Part shown: positions 22,102 through 33,709 of the stretch, piece by piece
How the letters are laid out: each line of letters starts with the position of its first letter
How positions within the stretch are numbered: position 1 is the first letter of the stretch
From: Arachnopeziza araneosa
Taxonomy: Eukaryota > Ascomycota > Leotiomycetes > Helotiales > Arachnopezizaceae
NCBI GenBank assembly: GCA_003988855.1
Contig: QYAI01000078.1
Span: forward strand, 124,001 to 188,000
Reading direction: 5' to 3'
Length of the DNA stretch: 64,000 bases
Translations under genes and position numbers: made by a program
Notes under the pieces: generated by a model
What the model saw: the letters and a program-made list of their open reading frames with translations, nothing else
The model's database searches: none
Told to the model about the DNA's origin: nothing

Positions 22102-25043
22102 TTGAGGAACCCGCGACTGTGGTGCAAAACCAGCGTCACTGGAACTCTATATCTGCATGTCAGAGCGATTCAGAGCAAGGAGAGCAGCAGGTGAAGGGCT
22201 CGAAGATGCTCTTCAGCTGCAAGTCTTCAACCAGGGGCACATGTGCCCAATACACCCAAGTATCAGAAATGAAGGTGCTGTGAAACGTACAATTGGTGCA
22301 ACCATAGCAAGCGTTCTTGTATCAGAGTCTCGGCGGGGCAGAAGAGCAGCAGATACAATCAAGTTATTGACCTCATACTCGACGCCTAGGAAAGAATAGC
22401 GATGATGCAGAGTCTCAGAGATCTTTTCGAGACGGACTCGACGAGCCAGCCGAGCGGCTGAGTCAAGTTACCACGCTACATCCCGACACTATTGAAGCCA
22501 CGACATTGTGCTCCCCATGGTACCATATCCGTGTCTGACACCCGAATCCGTGTAACCGGAAAAAGTAATGGAACGTGGCGTCGTGAGGCCCGGCAGAGGC
22601 GGTAGCATGGCAGGGTCCACGTCCCACCCAATGCCATGTTCCTATGCCTGGCGATCAATAATGGACTTGTGTTGATTTTCTCCGATGGATCTGCGTCGTC
22701 CATCCCGCCCCAATCACGTCCTTCTGCGATTCTGTGACTCGTGGTCTCTGCCCAGGGGAAGACCTTTCTCCCCAATTCTAAATTGTCTCGCAACTTCGCT
22801 TTTCGCTGGTTCGTTGAATTCGTCAACGCCGTTTCTCGACACGGCACGGGAAGGTGGAGATCCCCGTACCAATCGTAGCATGGGTTTCTAATCTGTCCTT
22901 CTCCAACTCAAGTCTGTGGCGCCGTGAAGAATCATCCAGATCGTGTTGGAGCTCCGAAGGACCCTAAACATCGCGGGCCCACCACATCAGGATTGATGTG
23001 AAGGCGATCGACAATAGACTACTATGCACTATATGCTCCTCTTCCGACACTAATATAGCTGGACACCCAGAGCCGTGACGAGTAGACGTTGGCTCGTCTC
23101 CATTTGAGGGAGCGGGAAGCTTAGGTAGGCGCGGATAGCGCATCCCCGAGGACGGTATCTTTGTTTACAGTGTACTCCCTGGCTCATATGTAGCCAAAAG
23201 CCACTTTTCAGTGATTCTCTAACCAATTAGATATGTTTATTTTTCTTTCTCCATACTGTGTTTTGTTTTTAAAGGTGGATTTCGCTACATATGAGCCAGG
23301 GAGTACACTGTAAGCTCACCACCCTTTAAGCTTTGCCGTGCTAGGAGGCAGCACGAAATATGAATCATTCATGGTGGAATTAGGGCTGCTCCATCTTTAT
23401 GAATCAGTTGATTCACCTGGATCAACCCTATTGATACTGTCGCATCCGTCTTATTGGTTCCAGCACCCAGAAGCATCGCGACGACGCTGCTGCTCCATTG
23501 CTCCACGTGCAACTCCCGCCTGTCGAGACTCTCCATCGCGAGCCGTTTGTGATGGCAGAGATAGGAGGCAGAGCTAGAGGCAATCCTTCGCACTTAGGGC
23601 TGAGTAAGCGCTTTTTAGCTCATCGCGGTATCCGTTTCCCTGACAACTTTGGCGGGTTCGGCCCCTATCCCTCGGCATGGATCCTGCAAGCCACCGCACC
23701 AAGAAATGCCCGCCGCGGACTCAGAAATTCGCCTCGTAGTGCAAAATCGTGTCCATGATTCGTGGTCCATGTGGGAGTTGCAGGTGCGGTGACACCCGAG
23801 TCGAGCGCCGTCGCTCGCGGATAGCTGGAGGAGAGAGGTGCATGTTTCAATTGTTTTTCTTATTTAGCTGCGCGATAACGAGAGGAGACAGACAATGTTT
23901 TTCTCTCACCAAATCTCCTCTAATATGGTGTCTCTCGATCTCGATCTCGATATCTGTCCCTCCTTACTAACGCAACTGATCTCGAGCTTGTTCCCTCCTC
24001 AAACTCGCCATCTGGTTAGACTCTGCATGGCTCTGCTGAAAAGGCCTCGCCCACGCTGAATTCTCATCCTCCCATATCCTCATCATCTGAAACTTACATC
24101 GTGGTTGTACAAAACGTACAAAATGTACAAATGCATCTGCACACCGACGTCTTCATTGTCCGGGATCGAGCATCTCGTGTCGACTACCTCCATCACCGAA
24201 ACCCGCCGTCCTCTCTAGCACGACCTTCACTTCCCTGTCTGTCCATCATTGATCGTAGGCTGATAGCCGAACCCCAACGTCCAACTACTCGACTCACTAG
24301 ACCTTGGCAACAGAAGCACGCTACGAAAATAACATCTCCGACACATTTCTAGCAGCCATCTTCCTTCATCTCAGATGGGAGCATCTGTGCCTTCTCCGTG
24401 CTTGAGAACTTGGCAGAACGGACAGGTAAATATGATCCAGCAGCTCTATTGCTTGAGCTACTGTTGCAATTGGGAACGAAACCAGCACACTTACAGTCTA
24501 TTCCTTGCTTATTTCTTCCTCGATCGTTTGTTCTTATGATATTCCTTCCACTAATATCTACAGACAATTACTCCATTGGTCACTCCATCCGCGGTGTCCA
24601 TGTTTATCATTCGAGGTACTACAGAAGAACAAACCAATTGCTATGATCATTTAGTAGAGCTGGAGAGTACAATCATCAACTGGGGTAATTGAAATCACAT
24701 CACATATCTCACGATTAGGAAGTTAAGATGAACAATGGTAAAGTCAGAGAACAATATGTTTTCCGCTCCAGGATCTGCTAGGTTGTTCTCAAACAAGGCT
24801 AGTTCGGCTAACATTTTCTATTCAGTGTTGTTCTTCTGACTTGAAGGCTTCAATCTCCCACCTGGCGTTGGCGCCGTCCTTCCGCATATCCATCACTCGA
24901 TCGTTTGCGCTTGCATTTATTCATCTCTCCTCTTTGTTGTATGTTACTGGCGGCGTACAGGGAAGTGTTTCTGTGACTCCGACCTCTGTCAAGTCATTGG
25001 ATGGATTAGGTCAAGTTTGGGATACTACAAATGGTCGCTGTGC
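22102..25043. other. intergenic, no gene recognised; contains a MITE
   Basis: Nearly 3 kb between the rhodopsin-like gene and the coiled-coil gene. Short frames occur on both strands (for example 22476-22847 minus, 24101-24352 plus) with no domain, no plausible splice partners and arginine/serine-rich composition typical of non-coding GC-rich DNA. The only clear structure is the inverted-repeat element at 23169-23310. Confidence 0.45.
23169..23310. mobile_element. 142-bp MITE with perfect 27-bp inverted repeats and TA duplication
   Basis: The left arm 23169-23195 and right arm 23284-23310 are perfect inverted copies starting CAGTGTACTCCCTGG. The similarity extends imperfectly about 12 bp further inward. 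TA flanks both ends (23167-23168 and 23311-23312), as expected for a Tc1/mariner-type insertion. The AT-rich interior has no coding capacity, so it would need a transposase supplied elsewhere. Perfect arms suggest a recent insertion. Confidence 0.9.
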
Positions 25044-26189
25044 TTACCTCTCGTTGCTGTAGCTGTTTTCGGTCTTTTGATTTGTGAGGTCAGCTTCAGA
25101 TAGACATTTATGTTGAGATCGCATGAGACTGATTTGGGCAACTGCTTCTTCCGAGCGAAGGTGCTGCTCTACTCTCTTGGAGTAGGTGTCTTTACTGCTT
25201 TGAATTGGTTCACCAATTAAATCTGAAGAAAAAAGAGGTCTATCAAAGACTTGACGAAATGCTTGGCTGAACACGGTAGCGTTGTAGTTCTTGCCATTGT
25301 TACTTTTCACAGTACCACGCCAATCCAGAATCTGAAGAAAATCCGCGACATCAACTAGTGAAAGGACAATTTTTGACTCGAATCCATACCAATCCGAGTA
25401 CCAATCTTTCAACATGGGATAATCCTCTACGACAACTGCATCCGCATGAGCGGCACCATCACATATTGCAGCAACCTGGTCCTCTTTGGTCCACTGCGCA
25501 TTGTCCATACGATGCCCTCTGACAACAAGCCCAATATTGTATAAAGGCTCCATTCTTTTAATTTTCTGGTGGAGAGAACCTGAAGTGCCGACCCGAGAGT
25601 TGACACCTGGATTGCTAGAATTTGATCCTTGGTCGTGCGTCTCAAATCGTTTTTGCCAATCTGACTTCTTACCCTCACAAACTTTTTTCTCAAGTTCATA
25701 TTGCTTCTTCGAGATTTCCTCAGACGGTATGGTGCTTTTTGACTTCTCATGGTCTGAAATAGTTTTCTTGAGAGAATCAACCTTCGATTTGGACTTGCAT
25801 TCACTATTTTCCGCGGCAGCAAGCTCAAACTTTTTCTTTGCCAACTCCTGATTCTTTTGAGCTGCTTCCACTTGATCTTTGATGTCCTGAGATTGCTTGG
25901 CTGTATTTCTGATAGTTTGGAACTTGTTTTCTTTGATTCCCACTACCCTATCTAATTCTTTGCATTTTCCAGTCCAATATTTATGAGCCTTTTCTTCTGC
26001 TGCGAGTGATTTCGTGTCTTGGATGATCTTTTTGTCGATTTCGGTTATTTCCGTCCTTCTGTTTGCCATGGTGATTCCCTGTTTCACAATCCGCACCTCT
26101 TCTTTCAATAACGTGATTTTCTCCGTCCATTTATAGATCTCATTCTCAAGCCTCGAAATCTTCTCCACAGACTCTGCTTTGCTCTCCAT
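25044..26189 (-). CDS. coiled-coil protein, paralogue of the gene at 2173
   Basis: Single exon of 381 aa starting at the ATG at 26189. Residues 1-190 are highly charged heptad sequence (Lys/Glu/Ala/Leu) predicted to be coiled coil. A Ser/Gly linker (about 190-205) leads to a folded domain at about 210-330 containing AAHADAVVVEDYP, WYSDWYG and FLQILDW, then a short polar tail. The domain's spacing of A-x-DA-V, Y-x-x-Y-G and FL-x-IL-x-W matches the C-terminal domain of the protein at 2173-3615 although overall identity is low. No signal peptide or membrane helix is seen. The function is unknown; a two-member, possibly lineage-specific family is inferred. Confidence 0.75.
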   Translation of the reverse strand: MESKAESVEKISRLENEIYKWTEKITLLKEEVRIVKQGITMANRRTEITEIDKKIIQDTKSLAAEEKAHKYWTGKCKELDRVVGIKENKFQTIRNTAKQSQDIKDQVEAAQKNQELAKKKFELAAAENSECKSKSKVDSLKKTISDHEKSKSTIPSEEISKKQYELEKKVCEGKKSDWQKRFETHDQGSNSSNPGVNSRVGTSGSLHQKIKRMEPLYNIGLVVRGHRMDNAQWTKEDQVAAICDGAAHADAVVVEDYPMLKDWYSDWYGFESKIVLSLVDVADFLQILDWRGTVKSNNGKNYNATVFSQAFRQVFDRPLFSSDLIGEPIQSSKDTYSKRVEQHLRSEEAVAQISLMRSQHKCLSEADLTNQKTENSYSNER

Positions 26190-27260
26190 TGTTCCTTAGG
26201 AGGTCGAACTTGCTCAACTCTTGATCTAAGTCCGGAAAACATTCTTCAGCCACAGTGCAGGGTTGGCAGAGTCATACGGGGGACTTACCACTTGTGAAGC
26301 GGAAATTCGTGGAAGAAGTGATATGCGGTGGTATGTAATCAGTCATGGACTGACGGTAAGAATGAAAAACAATACACCATGCCGAATAGTACTGCGGTTC
26401 ACAGAAGAAAAATGTTGGTTTGGAGAGTTGTGGAGATTGGAAGAGATCTAGAAGACTTTTCCACAACTGGAAGGTACAGTTGAGCGGGTTGACCGGTGAG
26501 TGGGTGAGGCGGAAGGAAAGAGCGAGGTCGTCGAATTAAGGAGTTCTGGCTCATAGCTTAAGGAAGGGACCGCTTTAATCATGTAGAATTCCCCATTTCG
26601 TATTTCGAGCCTTTGTTGATACAGCCTATTGGATTTCTTGACATTCTCAAGCTGCTCCATCACAATGATCATCAGTTGACATAGTTAGAAGCACAAACCC
26701 TTGAAAACCCCTAAGAGTATTGCTCGTTTTTATGTGTGCAGATAGTCCTTTGAACAGCTGGGCTAGCTTTTTTTCTACTCCAGGATAAATCTCGGTGCAT
26801 GGTAGTCTGCAAGAGCTGGCAGTTCAACCTCCATCTCGCCGGATCCACATAAACCATAATGTCCTTTCTTTCCTCTATTTCTGCCTATGAAGCGCCAGGA
26901 AGCTTCAAGGTTAATTTCACAAAGACATTATCACCTTGAGTGTCTTGACATCGTCCTGTGCCATCGCTCTGCTAGGCCGGAGAAAGTAAGGCGGGGTATT
27001 TCAATAATTTATTGTAGAAGTTGGCGAGAAGAAGTACTGTGTAGACTAGGACGTGTGACGATATAGACTCCAAACTAAAAATAGAACTCGATGTGTTCAA
27101 ATATCGATTAGAAGAGATAGACACCAAGTATCGAAGGTGATGTTGTGGGGCTTGTATTCACTACCGGCTCGAAGAAATGAGAAGTGGATACTTAGGCATA
27201 TCAGTGAAAAGAAAATCGTTATTGATGAACTGAGGAACTTCATAAAGACTAATACATATT
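26190..27260. other. intergenic, nothing convincing
   Basis: It lies between the coiled-coil gene promoter and the 3' end of HIS6. A minus-strand frame at 26448-26672 begins with a short charged stretch (MEQLENVKKSNRLY) that could be a decayed coiled-coil start, but it soon becomes low complexity and has no partner exon. Confidence 0.35.
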
Positions 27261-28137
27261 TCAAGAGATCAATTGCTCTTTTGTCCATTTTATACACTCT
27301 TCAAATGTTACACCAGATCCGCCAAAGATGTCCAATGCGCTCCCGATGGTTAGGTCTACACATCCATCGCTCAGCTTCTTTACATAGTCTAGATCTTGAA
27401 GGTTTCTTCCACCTCCAGCATAAGTGACTGGAATACTGCACCACTCAGCAAGCTTCTCGACTAGTTTCTCATCAATGCCTTTTTGCAGACCTTCATTATC
27501 TGCTGCATGAATCAGGAACTCGGAACAATAAGGTTCTAACGACTCGATAGATGCTGAAGATAGTTAGAAAGATTTCAGAAGAATAGATGATGTAAAACTT
27601 ACACCGATTGACTTCCATATCCGTAATCGTCTGCCATTTGTTCATAGCCACGAACCAAGTATCATCCTTCCTTCGGCAGCTCAGGTCAATGACCAGCTTC
27701 TTCTTGTCACCACCGAGAGCCTCAAGCACAGAGTCCAATCTTTCTTGAGAGAATTTTCCAGAGGGAAAGAGAAACGAAGTGATAATAACCTACTACTTCA
27801 ATCAGCGGCGCTTTTTATTGGCAAGATGGCAACATACCCTCTCAGCACCCCAATCAATCCATTGCTTCGCATTCTTGTCCGTTATCCCACCACCTACCTG
27901 TAATCCACCAGGCCATTCGGAAAGGGCTTCTCTAGCGGCTGCCTCGTTCCCAGGACCAAGCATTATAACATGCGCTCCATCCAAATCATTGTCTTTGTAC
28001 AGCTTTACGAAATGACTTGCGGGCAGTTTTGAGACATAATTTGTCTTCAAGTCCGCAGATGTTTCCGTTAATGTTCCACCAACAATTTGCTTCACCTGGC
28101 CGGAGTGCAGGTCTATGCAGGGACGGAATTTGGTCAT
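27261..28137 (-). CDS. HIS6: phosphoribosylformimino-5-aminoimidazole carboxamide ribotide isomerase (histidine biosynthesis)
   Basis: Three exons: 28137-27838, 27789-27603 and 27553-27261; introns 48 and 49 nt; 259 aa, the usual length for fungal HIS6 (about 260). The enzyme converts ProFAR to PRFAR, step four of histidine biosynthesis, in the cytosol. The (beta/alpha)8 barrel signature is clear: FRPCIDLHSGQVKQIVGG (catalytic Asp9), HVIMLGPGNEAA, GLQVGGGI, VIDLSCRRKD, FLIHAADNEG, VTYAGGGRN and TIGSALDIFGG. It is divergently arranged with the FAF1-like gene, ATG to ATG 158 bp apart. A CGACTCA sequence (28277-28283), one base from the Gcn4/CpcA site TGACTCA, lies in the shared promoter and would fit general amino-acid control. 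This is a conserved housekeeping gene. Confidence 0.96.
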
Positions 28138-28295
28138 TTGTCGTTTTGATTCTCGATGTGAGGCTTGTGGGTGGTGGGGTAGCTAAATCTCAGGGTGGTT
28201 CAACTCGCGGCAAAAGTTCGGCAGATTGGCGGCGGAACTCGAAAATAATTTTTGACGCTTTCCAGCCCACAGTAAACGACTCAGTATTGAGACAA

Positions 28296-29211
28296 ATGGC
28301 CTCATTATTAGGCAAGAGGAAGCGGGCAAAGGCTAGAGCTGAAGAGAAGAGAGAAGATGCTTCAGATTCCGAGATAGATGCACAAGAGGTTTTTCGGCGG
28401 CATTTTGAAGCACGATTCAAGCCACTACCCACGATTTCCAAGCCCACAACAGTCGTAGAAGATGATCACGAAGGCGGTAGCGCAGATGATTCGGATTGGG
28501 AGGGTATATCGGATGATGAAGAAGATGCCGTGCAGATTATCGAGCATATAGACGTTCAGTCAAAAATGACAGCAATGTCGAAAGAAGAACTGAAAGCATT
28601 TATGGTCAGTCTTCCATGATGCATCGAATTCTGCTGACATTCCGCAGAGCTCAAAAGTTCCTAGAATGGATCCTAAAACATCTATACTGCCGGGGAAACC
28701 AGATTCTTACATGGATGAAGATGATGACACTGAAGCAGCCAACCTGAAGAAAGACCTCGCTCTCCAACGCCTTCTTGCCGAATCACATCTCCTAGAATCC
28801 TCCAAGAATCCAACACTAAGTGGGAATAACAGACATAAGGCTACAGATCTTCGGCTACAGACATTGGGCGCAAAGACATCTGTGCTGAAGCAGGCTAAGA
28901 TGCCCCTTGCACATAGAAGAGGAATGGCTGCCAAGAAGAATGAAAGAGAAGAATCTAGGCGGAGAGAAGCTAAGGAAAATGGTATTATTCTTGAGAAGGC
29001 CAAATTGGGATTGGTATCCAAGAGAGGTAGCGACAAGAAGCGAGATCGGGGTGTAGGGGCTCCAGCTGTTGGAAAATTCTCGGGGGGGACATTGAAGCTG
29101 AGTAAGAAAGATGTATTCAGTATTGAGGGCCCGAAGAGGGATTCTGGTGGTAGAGGCGGGAGAGGATCAGGCCGAGGCAGAGGGCGAGGAAGAGGGAAGC
29201 GTGGGCGCTGA
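28296..29211 (+). CDS. FAF1: FAF1-like 40S ribosome biogenesis protein
   Basis: Two exons, 28296-28604 and 28648-29211, phase 0, joined across a 43-nt intron with a GTCAGT donor; 290 aa. The start is MASLLGKRKR, directly after a bidirectional promoter shared with HIS6. The first half is acidic. The second half carries the family core KMPLAHRRGMAAKK and RRREAKENGIILEKAK, followed by basic stretches and a Gly/Arg-rich RGG-like tail. Yeast Faf1 is a nucleolar factor needed for early pre-rRNA cleavages and 40S assembly; this role is transferred by family. The Gly/Arg tail should bind RNA. The same frame is open upstream of 28296, but that stretch overlaps the promoter and has no better start. Confidence 0.85.
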
Positions 29212-30996
29212 ACAACTTGCATCATCTGGATGTTGCAACGATTTGTTCTATCAAGGAAGGTTATGCCTGGCTATGATGTCATGAGGTATCTATGTGGAAG
29301 AAGTAACTGCTCTTTCAAGTTGGGAGCGGTTGACACAATAAGGCAATGCATTGGAAGGTATGAGACCATCCCCGCCATTTCCGGAGACCCTTCGCACCAA
29401 CAGGCAGAAAAGCCTTCGATCTTCTCGCCGTCACTTGTAGAGAGACGAATCTTGGCGCCAGATTCATGCCTCCAGGTTCAAAGATTGCGTCAAACCTACA
29501 AAGAGAAGCTCAGATGTCCATGTGGAAGATGACGGATACTTTAGAGCGTCACTTGTGAAGCTCAGCCCGAAAATTGACATGACAAGCAGTAGTACGATTC
29601 TTGACATTCAGCAAGCGTCCTGGCTGTCAAATACTAGAAGTTCGTTACAGTTTTTGTGGTTATCTGTGAAGATGAATACGTAGTCCCAACGCGCCTCTGA
29701 TACGGGTAAGTCAACGTCATACTTCATTTGGTTTTGAAGAAGTTTCTTCCGAGTTGGGGCACAGAGTCAAAGTAGCCACAACTCTTGAGTATGAAGTGAT
29801 AAAGCTTGGAGCCTCATGAGGTGCTACAACATACGGTTAGTGTAGCTTAATGCCGCTTTTTTCAACCTAGCGCCGACCGAGAAGAATATTTATGGTGTCT
29901 CCATGAGATTCTTTTAATCAACAAGAATCTTCTTTGGAGAACAGAGAGGTAGCGCTGAATATTTTAGATTTGCAGTTACACCTCTATTACGAACAGCCAC
30001 CTCAAGATTTGTATTTTCCCTAGAGGATGTTACAGAAAGCTCTATTTCATAACTTTCGAATAAGATGAAAAAATCTAAACTCCGCATTTAACATTCAACT
30101 TTTCATCTGAAGGCTTTTGACCTGAAGATTCATCAATCTTACAAACTTACTATTGGTTTAAGTCAAATTTCATAAATCTTCTACAAAATTCATTGTGTAA
30201 CATTTCTTCCTTTCAGAATTTGTGAGTAGGTGCTATGGAAGTGACTAAATTCCACAGCTACTCTTCTTTCTATTGTGTCAGATTGATATCGAATTATGTG
30301 TCATCGTAAGCTAAGTTCCTGAAGCATCTGATGCCATTTTTACTCAATTTTTTCAACGTAGCAAGTCTAGTAAATTTATCCTCTACAATTATCAAGTCAG
30401 ATCTAAACAATTTACTTGGCCATCAATTTTCGGTCCTTCTTGAAAGAGGAATTTTACTGTAGGACTCATCTAAAGGTTGTGGGCATGGCTGCTGATCGCA
30501 ATGTGTACGATCTGAGTCATATCATTCGTATCATTCATTCTGGGGGTGGTGTTTTAAACCTTCATCTCATTTGAAGACCAAAGTCAATAATAAATCTTGA
30601 TCTATGTGCCATAAAAAGATCCATCGAACCGTCAAGTTTTGAACTCATTTTGTGTCTTGTGAATTTCCAGTGTCTAAAAAAGAAAAGATGACTGCATTGA
30701 AGTGTCTTCGAAGGCAATGGATTTCCAAATTTATTAAACACCAGTAAATCTCCCTACTCAGCTAGGAGAAGGAGAATAACGAAAAAATTCCTACAATTTC
30801 CCTCAGAGAAAGAAAACCTAGTCATTTCCAACGATACTGTCACCTTTAGAATCCAGAGTGTCTCCTAGTAAATATCTTCCGGCCGTCTCATTTCCGTCTT
30901 TCGCTTCGTCGCTATCTAAGCCATCTCCATGATGCTCCACTCCTCCGATAAAGCAAAAATAAACACTACCACCACCACCATTGTCATCACACTGCA
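29212..30996. other. intergenic, nothing recognised
   Basis: The first about 320 bp are open in more than one frame on both strands (for example 29230-29532 plus) without recognisable motifs; this may be a decayed exon. From 29800 on the sequence is AT-rich with many stops. A CAC-trinucleotide run precedes the start at 30997. Confidence 0.4.
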
Positions 30997-31894
30997 ATGG
31001 CAATCTTGAATATGGACACCCTAGAGTCTAAGCTTGCCGCTGTCAGGGTCTTAGAAGTCGGACTCAAGGATGAGGTTTCCCATTTTGAACCCTTTGACTT
31101 TACAAAGGTCGAAGGAGAAGTTGAGGCTGGTGTCAACACAAAGCGTGCTGGACGAAGGGGGGAAGATGAAAAACTTTTGGAGGTGTTGAATACTATGAAG
31201 GTAAGTTCTTGTTCAGTCAAGCTCAATGGGACCTGTTCAAGGCCAAGGTTTGACGGCTTGGTAGACTCGTAAGCTCGGTGAAACTAGCCAGATAGCATCT
31301 ATCATCAATCAACAATCGGCTATCTTTGAGGAAGAATTAGCGGCAGATAAAGAAAAGGCGGTCAAGAGCAAGACCGCAGATGCGCTACAGGAGAAGGTTG
31401 TTTTCTTCAGGGTTTGTGCGATCTCCAGTGAAATTCAAGATTTATTCGGCTGATATGAAACAGAGTGAGTGTGATAAACTCTGTGGTGCTTATGATGAGG
31501 TTCTGCGAAAGAGCGCGCGCTTCAGAATGCGACTAATCATTGGCTGATATCGCAGAATGCTCAAATGACAGTTGGGGATTTGGAAAGAACAATTGATATA
31601 TTGATGCGGGAGAAGGGGGTTCTTCGACTCGAGCTTAAGATGAAGGAGCCTTTGTTTCAAAAGGGTGTTGCAGCCCGAAAATACTTACTCGAAGCCTCCA
31701 AGACGATTTACAGCGAGCAACACCAGAGATGCATTACTCTGAGAGGCGATCCCGATCGCGAAGCTGTTGAAACCAAGAATATCGCCGTACACCGAGGATG
31801 CATCGTTTCAGACAGGAGTCTCTTCACCACCGGCCAATTTAAAAAAAAGGAGTTGCTGCCAAGGTGGAGGACATCGAGTTCACATATGGCGTAA
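30997..31894 (+). CDS. small coiled-coil protein of unknown function, possibly frameshifted at its 3' end
   Basis: Proposed exons 30997-31200, 31265-31411, 31464-31499 and 31556-31894 give 241 aa. Introns 2 and 3 both have GGCTGATAT branch regions close to their acceptors and all joins are phase 0. Residues 1-150 are mostly helical and charged (LESKLAAVRVLEV, AADKEKAVKSK, LERTIDILMREKG) and likely coiled coil. The last exon ends at a TAA after an A8 run (31841-31848); one base more there would let the frame pass into another open frame that continues to 32151. No signal peptide is seen and I do not recognise the family. Exon 3 is only 36 nt, so the model is tentative. Confidence 0.5.
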
Positions 31895-32600
31895 AGCTCA
31901 GCCATCCCGTGAATGAGCACCCCATCCTGACCATAATCTACAATCTCCATGGCAGTATGAGTGCTTGCTACTTCGAGAGCCAAAAGACTCATAACAAGGC
32001 CAACGATGCTGTTTTCAGGAAGAATTTCAACGATTCTGAATGTCAAATCACGCACAAGTGGAGACAGGTTCCCGCGATGATTCAGAATTTGGCCAGCATG
32101 GAGAGAATCTGTGCAGTCACGGTCCAGGGGGGGGAGAGACCGACTTCATAAGAAGTACCTTTGCAGGCCATGAGTGGGCGGGTCTTGGGCTTCTGAGAAA
32201 TTTTTTTTTTTTTTGGGATTTTCAGGAGCTTTTCAGCCTGAAAGTATCTAGGAGTGAGGTCGGCCACGGGACATTAAGCGATTACGCTTCTTGTTTTTCA
32301 ATAAAACACAGTCAATCAAACCTTGTCTTACATGTGAACTGCTTTGCCAGAATTAAAAGGTCACCTTAATGTGGTATTGTCAGCGCAAGGCTGTAGTTTG
32401 AGCAATGTAGTAAATCGCTGGCTTGGTAATTGTAGGTGGCTTCGAGCTTGGGCACAATCTCATCCGCACTTCTATTCACAACAGTGGCTCTGAAAACTTC
32501 GGTTTGATGGCTGTGAGTCAAAGCGAGGTCGAGTCTCATCTCGTGAAATACTTTTGGTGATGTCTAGATACACAATTTGAAGCCAGAGAATTACGTTTAT
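31895..32600. other. 3' flank: open frame without start, poly-T run
   Basis: 31843-32151 is open in a different frame from the preceding exon and may be its frameshifted continuation. A pure T tract lies near 32199-32213 and could be a poly(A)-related or slippage-prone sequence. The remainder, to the 3' end of the aquaporin gene, shows nothing. Confidence 0.4.
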
Positions 32601-33709
32601 TCAAAGTGAAGATTGCTCCTGCCAGGGAGGGACAGTCAGGTAGAACATGGCATGAACAATACATGCCACAAGATCAGCGATCCTGTAAGGTCAGTTTCAA
32701 TACTTCAAACTAATGGATCCAGAACTTACCAATGTATCCAATGCCACCCAGGGAATCTAGATCCTACAAATGCTCCAAAACACCTCGCAGGGTTCATGCT
32801 CACTCCGCCAGACCCATACCTCGTAAACGAAGAAGCAAAACTCAGAGTCCCAAGTGCCATGCCAACCAAGAACGGACCTAGAGAAGGCCCTATCGTCTGC
32901 TTCTGTCTAGGATCCAAACCTACTCCGAAAGCCAGAAAGAGCAAAAGAAGAGTAAGCATAAATTCCAGAACGAAGGCGTTTGAGACTGGCACAAAATCAG
33001 TGTACAAGTAACATCCCCCAACTTTGAAATCGCGTGTGCCAAGAGAAGCTCTTGCAAGAAGACCGGCTAGAGTACCTCCAGTAGTTTGGAAGCCAACGTA
33101 TAAGACCATGCGAGGAAAGGAGCAGAGTCGTGCGAAGAATGTGGCAAGAGTTATGGTGGGATTGAAATGAGCTCCAGTGACGGCACCGAAACTGAAGGTT
33201 AGCATGGTGAGAAGAAGCCAGTTAACTATTCCACCGACTAGAGGACCAATAAAAGCTGAATTGTCGAAAGGGCCTAGTTGAGCTGTTGGCGGCAAGGGAA
33301 TAGTAGATGGCGAAGCATTCACATATATTGTGATATATATGAGTAAGAGAGCGCCTGATTGATTTAGTTAAGAATGATAAGCTTGATACGGAGCTCAACA
33401 AAGATACTTACCTACGCCTTCCATCAAAGCAGATTTCCAAAGGGCTAGAGATACAAAGCCTTGGAGGTTGAATTGGTCGGCAACTGTCATATAAGGTGCC
33501 GCATCGGGTATACTCTTCAAAATCTCGGCGTTGGCAACATCATTTCGATCAAGGACGAAGCTTTGATTGCCTCCGAGACGTCCGATAAAGGGGTTTGCAT
33601 TTGTCCCATATGGTCTTGGTGGAGAATTAGGTGGGTCGTGTCTGGAGTTTCCGTTGTCTACTCTCTTGGGTTCCTTCTCCACATCCGGAGGATTCAATGG
33701 AGCCGCCAT
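32601..33709 (-). CDS. aquaporin / MIP-family channel
   Basis: Three exons: 33709-33412, 33354-32730 and 32682-32601; introns 57 and 47 nt; 334 aa. A hydrophilic N-terminus of about 85 residues precedes six membrane helices. The first pore loop reads HFNPTITLA, with NPT instead of the usual NPA, and the second SMNPARCFG has a standard NPA followed by the selectivity-filter Arg. It should move water or small neutral solutes across the plasma or vacuolar membrane. The NPT box and long N-terminus resemble fungal aquaporins outside the Fps1 group; glycerol transport is not evident. The start at 33709 (MAAPLNPP) is the ATG closest to the conserved region, although the frame is open further upstream. 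Confidence 0.88.

Noticed and set aside
22476..22847. 123-codon minus-strand open frame
   Set aside because: Composition is that of non-coding GC-rich DNA, with no motif, no signal peptide and no splice partner; overlapping frames of similar length exist on the other strand.
26448..26672. Minus-strand frame with a short coiled-coil-like start upstream of the 25044 gene
   Set aside because: Only about 20 residues look helical before low-complexity sequence; no link to the downstream gene.
29230..29532. Open frames on both strands downstream of the FAF1-like gene
   Set aside because: Several frames are open at once and none carries a recognisable motif; most likely a stop-poor 3' flank or a decayed exon.
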